From an uncultured Granulosicoccaceae bacterium (GTDB lineage: Bacteria > Pseudomonadota > Gammaproteobacteria > Granulosicoccales > Granulosicoccaceae), in NCBI GenBank assembly GCA_938020525.1, contig CALIHW010000040.1, positions 1 through 55,213 on the forward strand: a DNA stretch of 55,213 bases. The letters run 5' to 3'. Numbering within the stretch: position 1 is the stretch's first letter; the number at the start of each line of letters is the position of its first letter. The position numbers and the translations under genes were made by a program. Below, piece after piece: positions 55,014 to 55,213 of this stretch. The notes beneath the pieces are model-generated. The model had not been told where the DNA came from. It ran no database searches and was given only the letters and a program-made list of their open reading frames with translations.

Positions 55014-55213
55014 TTAGCTAGCCGCGCAAGGGTTGCAAGGGTTGCAAGGGTTGCATGGATTACAAGGGTTGCACGGATTACAAGGGTTGCACGGATTGCA
55101 AGGGTTCGCAGTTGGGTTGCATGGATTGCAAGGGTTACAAGGATTGCACCATGTGCCATCTGGACCGCACGGGTGAGTAGCTTTTACAGCGCACGGGTTA
55201 CATGGGTTGCATG
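55014..55213 (-). CDS. Cys-Asn-Pro repeat protein, C-terminal part (cut by window edge)
   Basis: The last 66 codons are visible. Read on the minus strand they give [40 protein letters not shown] and then an uninterrupted run of Cys-Asn-Pro triplets, ending CAAS with TAA at 55014-55016. In this part about one residue in three is cysteine. The DNA is a 9-bp tandem repeat (AACCCTTGC-type on the coding strand) with synonymous variation (TGC/TGT, AAC/AAT, CCT/CCG/CCA), which shows selection on the peptide. Asn-Pro-Cys repeat proteins of unknown function occur in proteobacteria. A metal-binding or disulfide-rich envelope role is an inference. The N-terminus and any signal peptide lie outside the window. 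Confidence 0.8.
   Translation of the reverse strand, partial: CNPCNPCAVKATHPCGPDGTWCNPCNPCNPCNPTANPCNPCNPCNPCNPCNPCNPCNPCNPCAAS

Noticed and set aside
55021-55213. Direct repeats resembling a CRISPR or intergenic satellite array
   Set aside because: The 9-bp period has no spacers and translates on the minus strand into in-frame Cys-Asn-Pro triplets with synonymous codon changes and a proper stop, so it is coding.

Overview
The window looks like a chromosome segment of a free-living, heterotrophic, probably marine gammaproteobacterium. It is about half G+C and its genes carry Shine-Dalgarno motifs. HspQ, YajD, a large Pseudomonas-type isocitrate lyase and a FadB-type multifunctional enzyme fit the Gammaproteobacteria. 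The TRAP and Liv transporters, class III CoA-transferase, sugar-acid dehydratase and aminotransferase fit a scavenger of organic acids and amino acids. A Granulosicoccus-like or related lineage is a guess. No rRNA, tRNA, CRISPR array, prophage or complete insertion sequence was seen.

Layout. 1-3.5 kb: a glyoxylate-shunt locus, with the 5' part of aceA preceded in the same operon by a shrunken malate synthase G-like protein that lacks the catalytic residues, and a divergent ScfR/RamB-type regulator. 3.6-13.4 kb: mixed housekeeping and small genes (diguanylate cyclase response regulator, HspQ, nucleoside hydrolase, aldo/keto reductase, Asp/Glu racemase, RND permease, acyl-CoA thioesterase, YajD, YtoQ). 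13.5-21.3 kb: an IlvD/Edd dehydratase facing a TRAP transporter-amidase-CoA-transferase operon. 21.8-27.1 kb: a beta-oxidation cluster (acyl-CoA dehydrogenase, FadB, FadA). 27.3-37.4 kb: SPOR protein, D-cysteine desulfhydrase-like enzyme, divergent trpBA pair, remnant of a Cys/Met PLP enzyme, a photolyase-like protein without the Fe-S cysteines, a glycosyltransferase, a class III aminotransferase with a hotdog protein, and an EamA exporter. 37.6-44.8 kb: a YiiX-like hydrolase, an unknown polytopic membrane protein, and a complete branched-chain amino acid type ABC operon. 44.9-49.2 kb: an inverted-repeat element, a Spy/CpxR/CpxA-like envelope-stress operon and a polysaccharide deacetylase. 49.5-55.2 kb: adenine deaminase, a TumE/TumA toxin-antitoxin pair, an FAD oxidase, an SMP-30 lactonase with a decayed inverted partial copy beside it, and the end of a Cys-Asn-Pro repeat protein.

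The most unusual item is the compact catalytically dead malate synthase G relative (662-1864). It occupies the place where a malate synthase would be expected, upstream of aceA and opposite the short-chain-acyl-responsive regulator. Other points of interest are the Cys-free photolyase relative, the (Asn-Pro-Cys)n protein, the apparently leaderless toxin-antitoxin operon with an operator over its -10 box, two gene remnants, and a recurrent pattern of 10-18 bp tandem duplications, many just 3' of stop codons or inside terminal coding regions. All family assignments come from recalled motifs and sequence reading; no database search was run.
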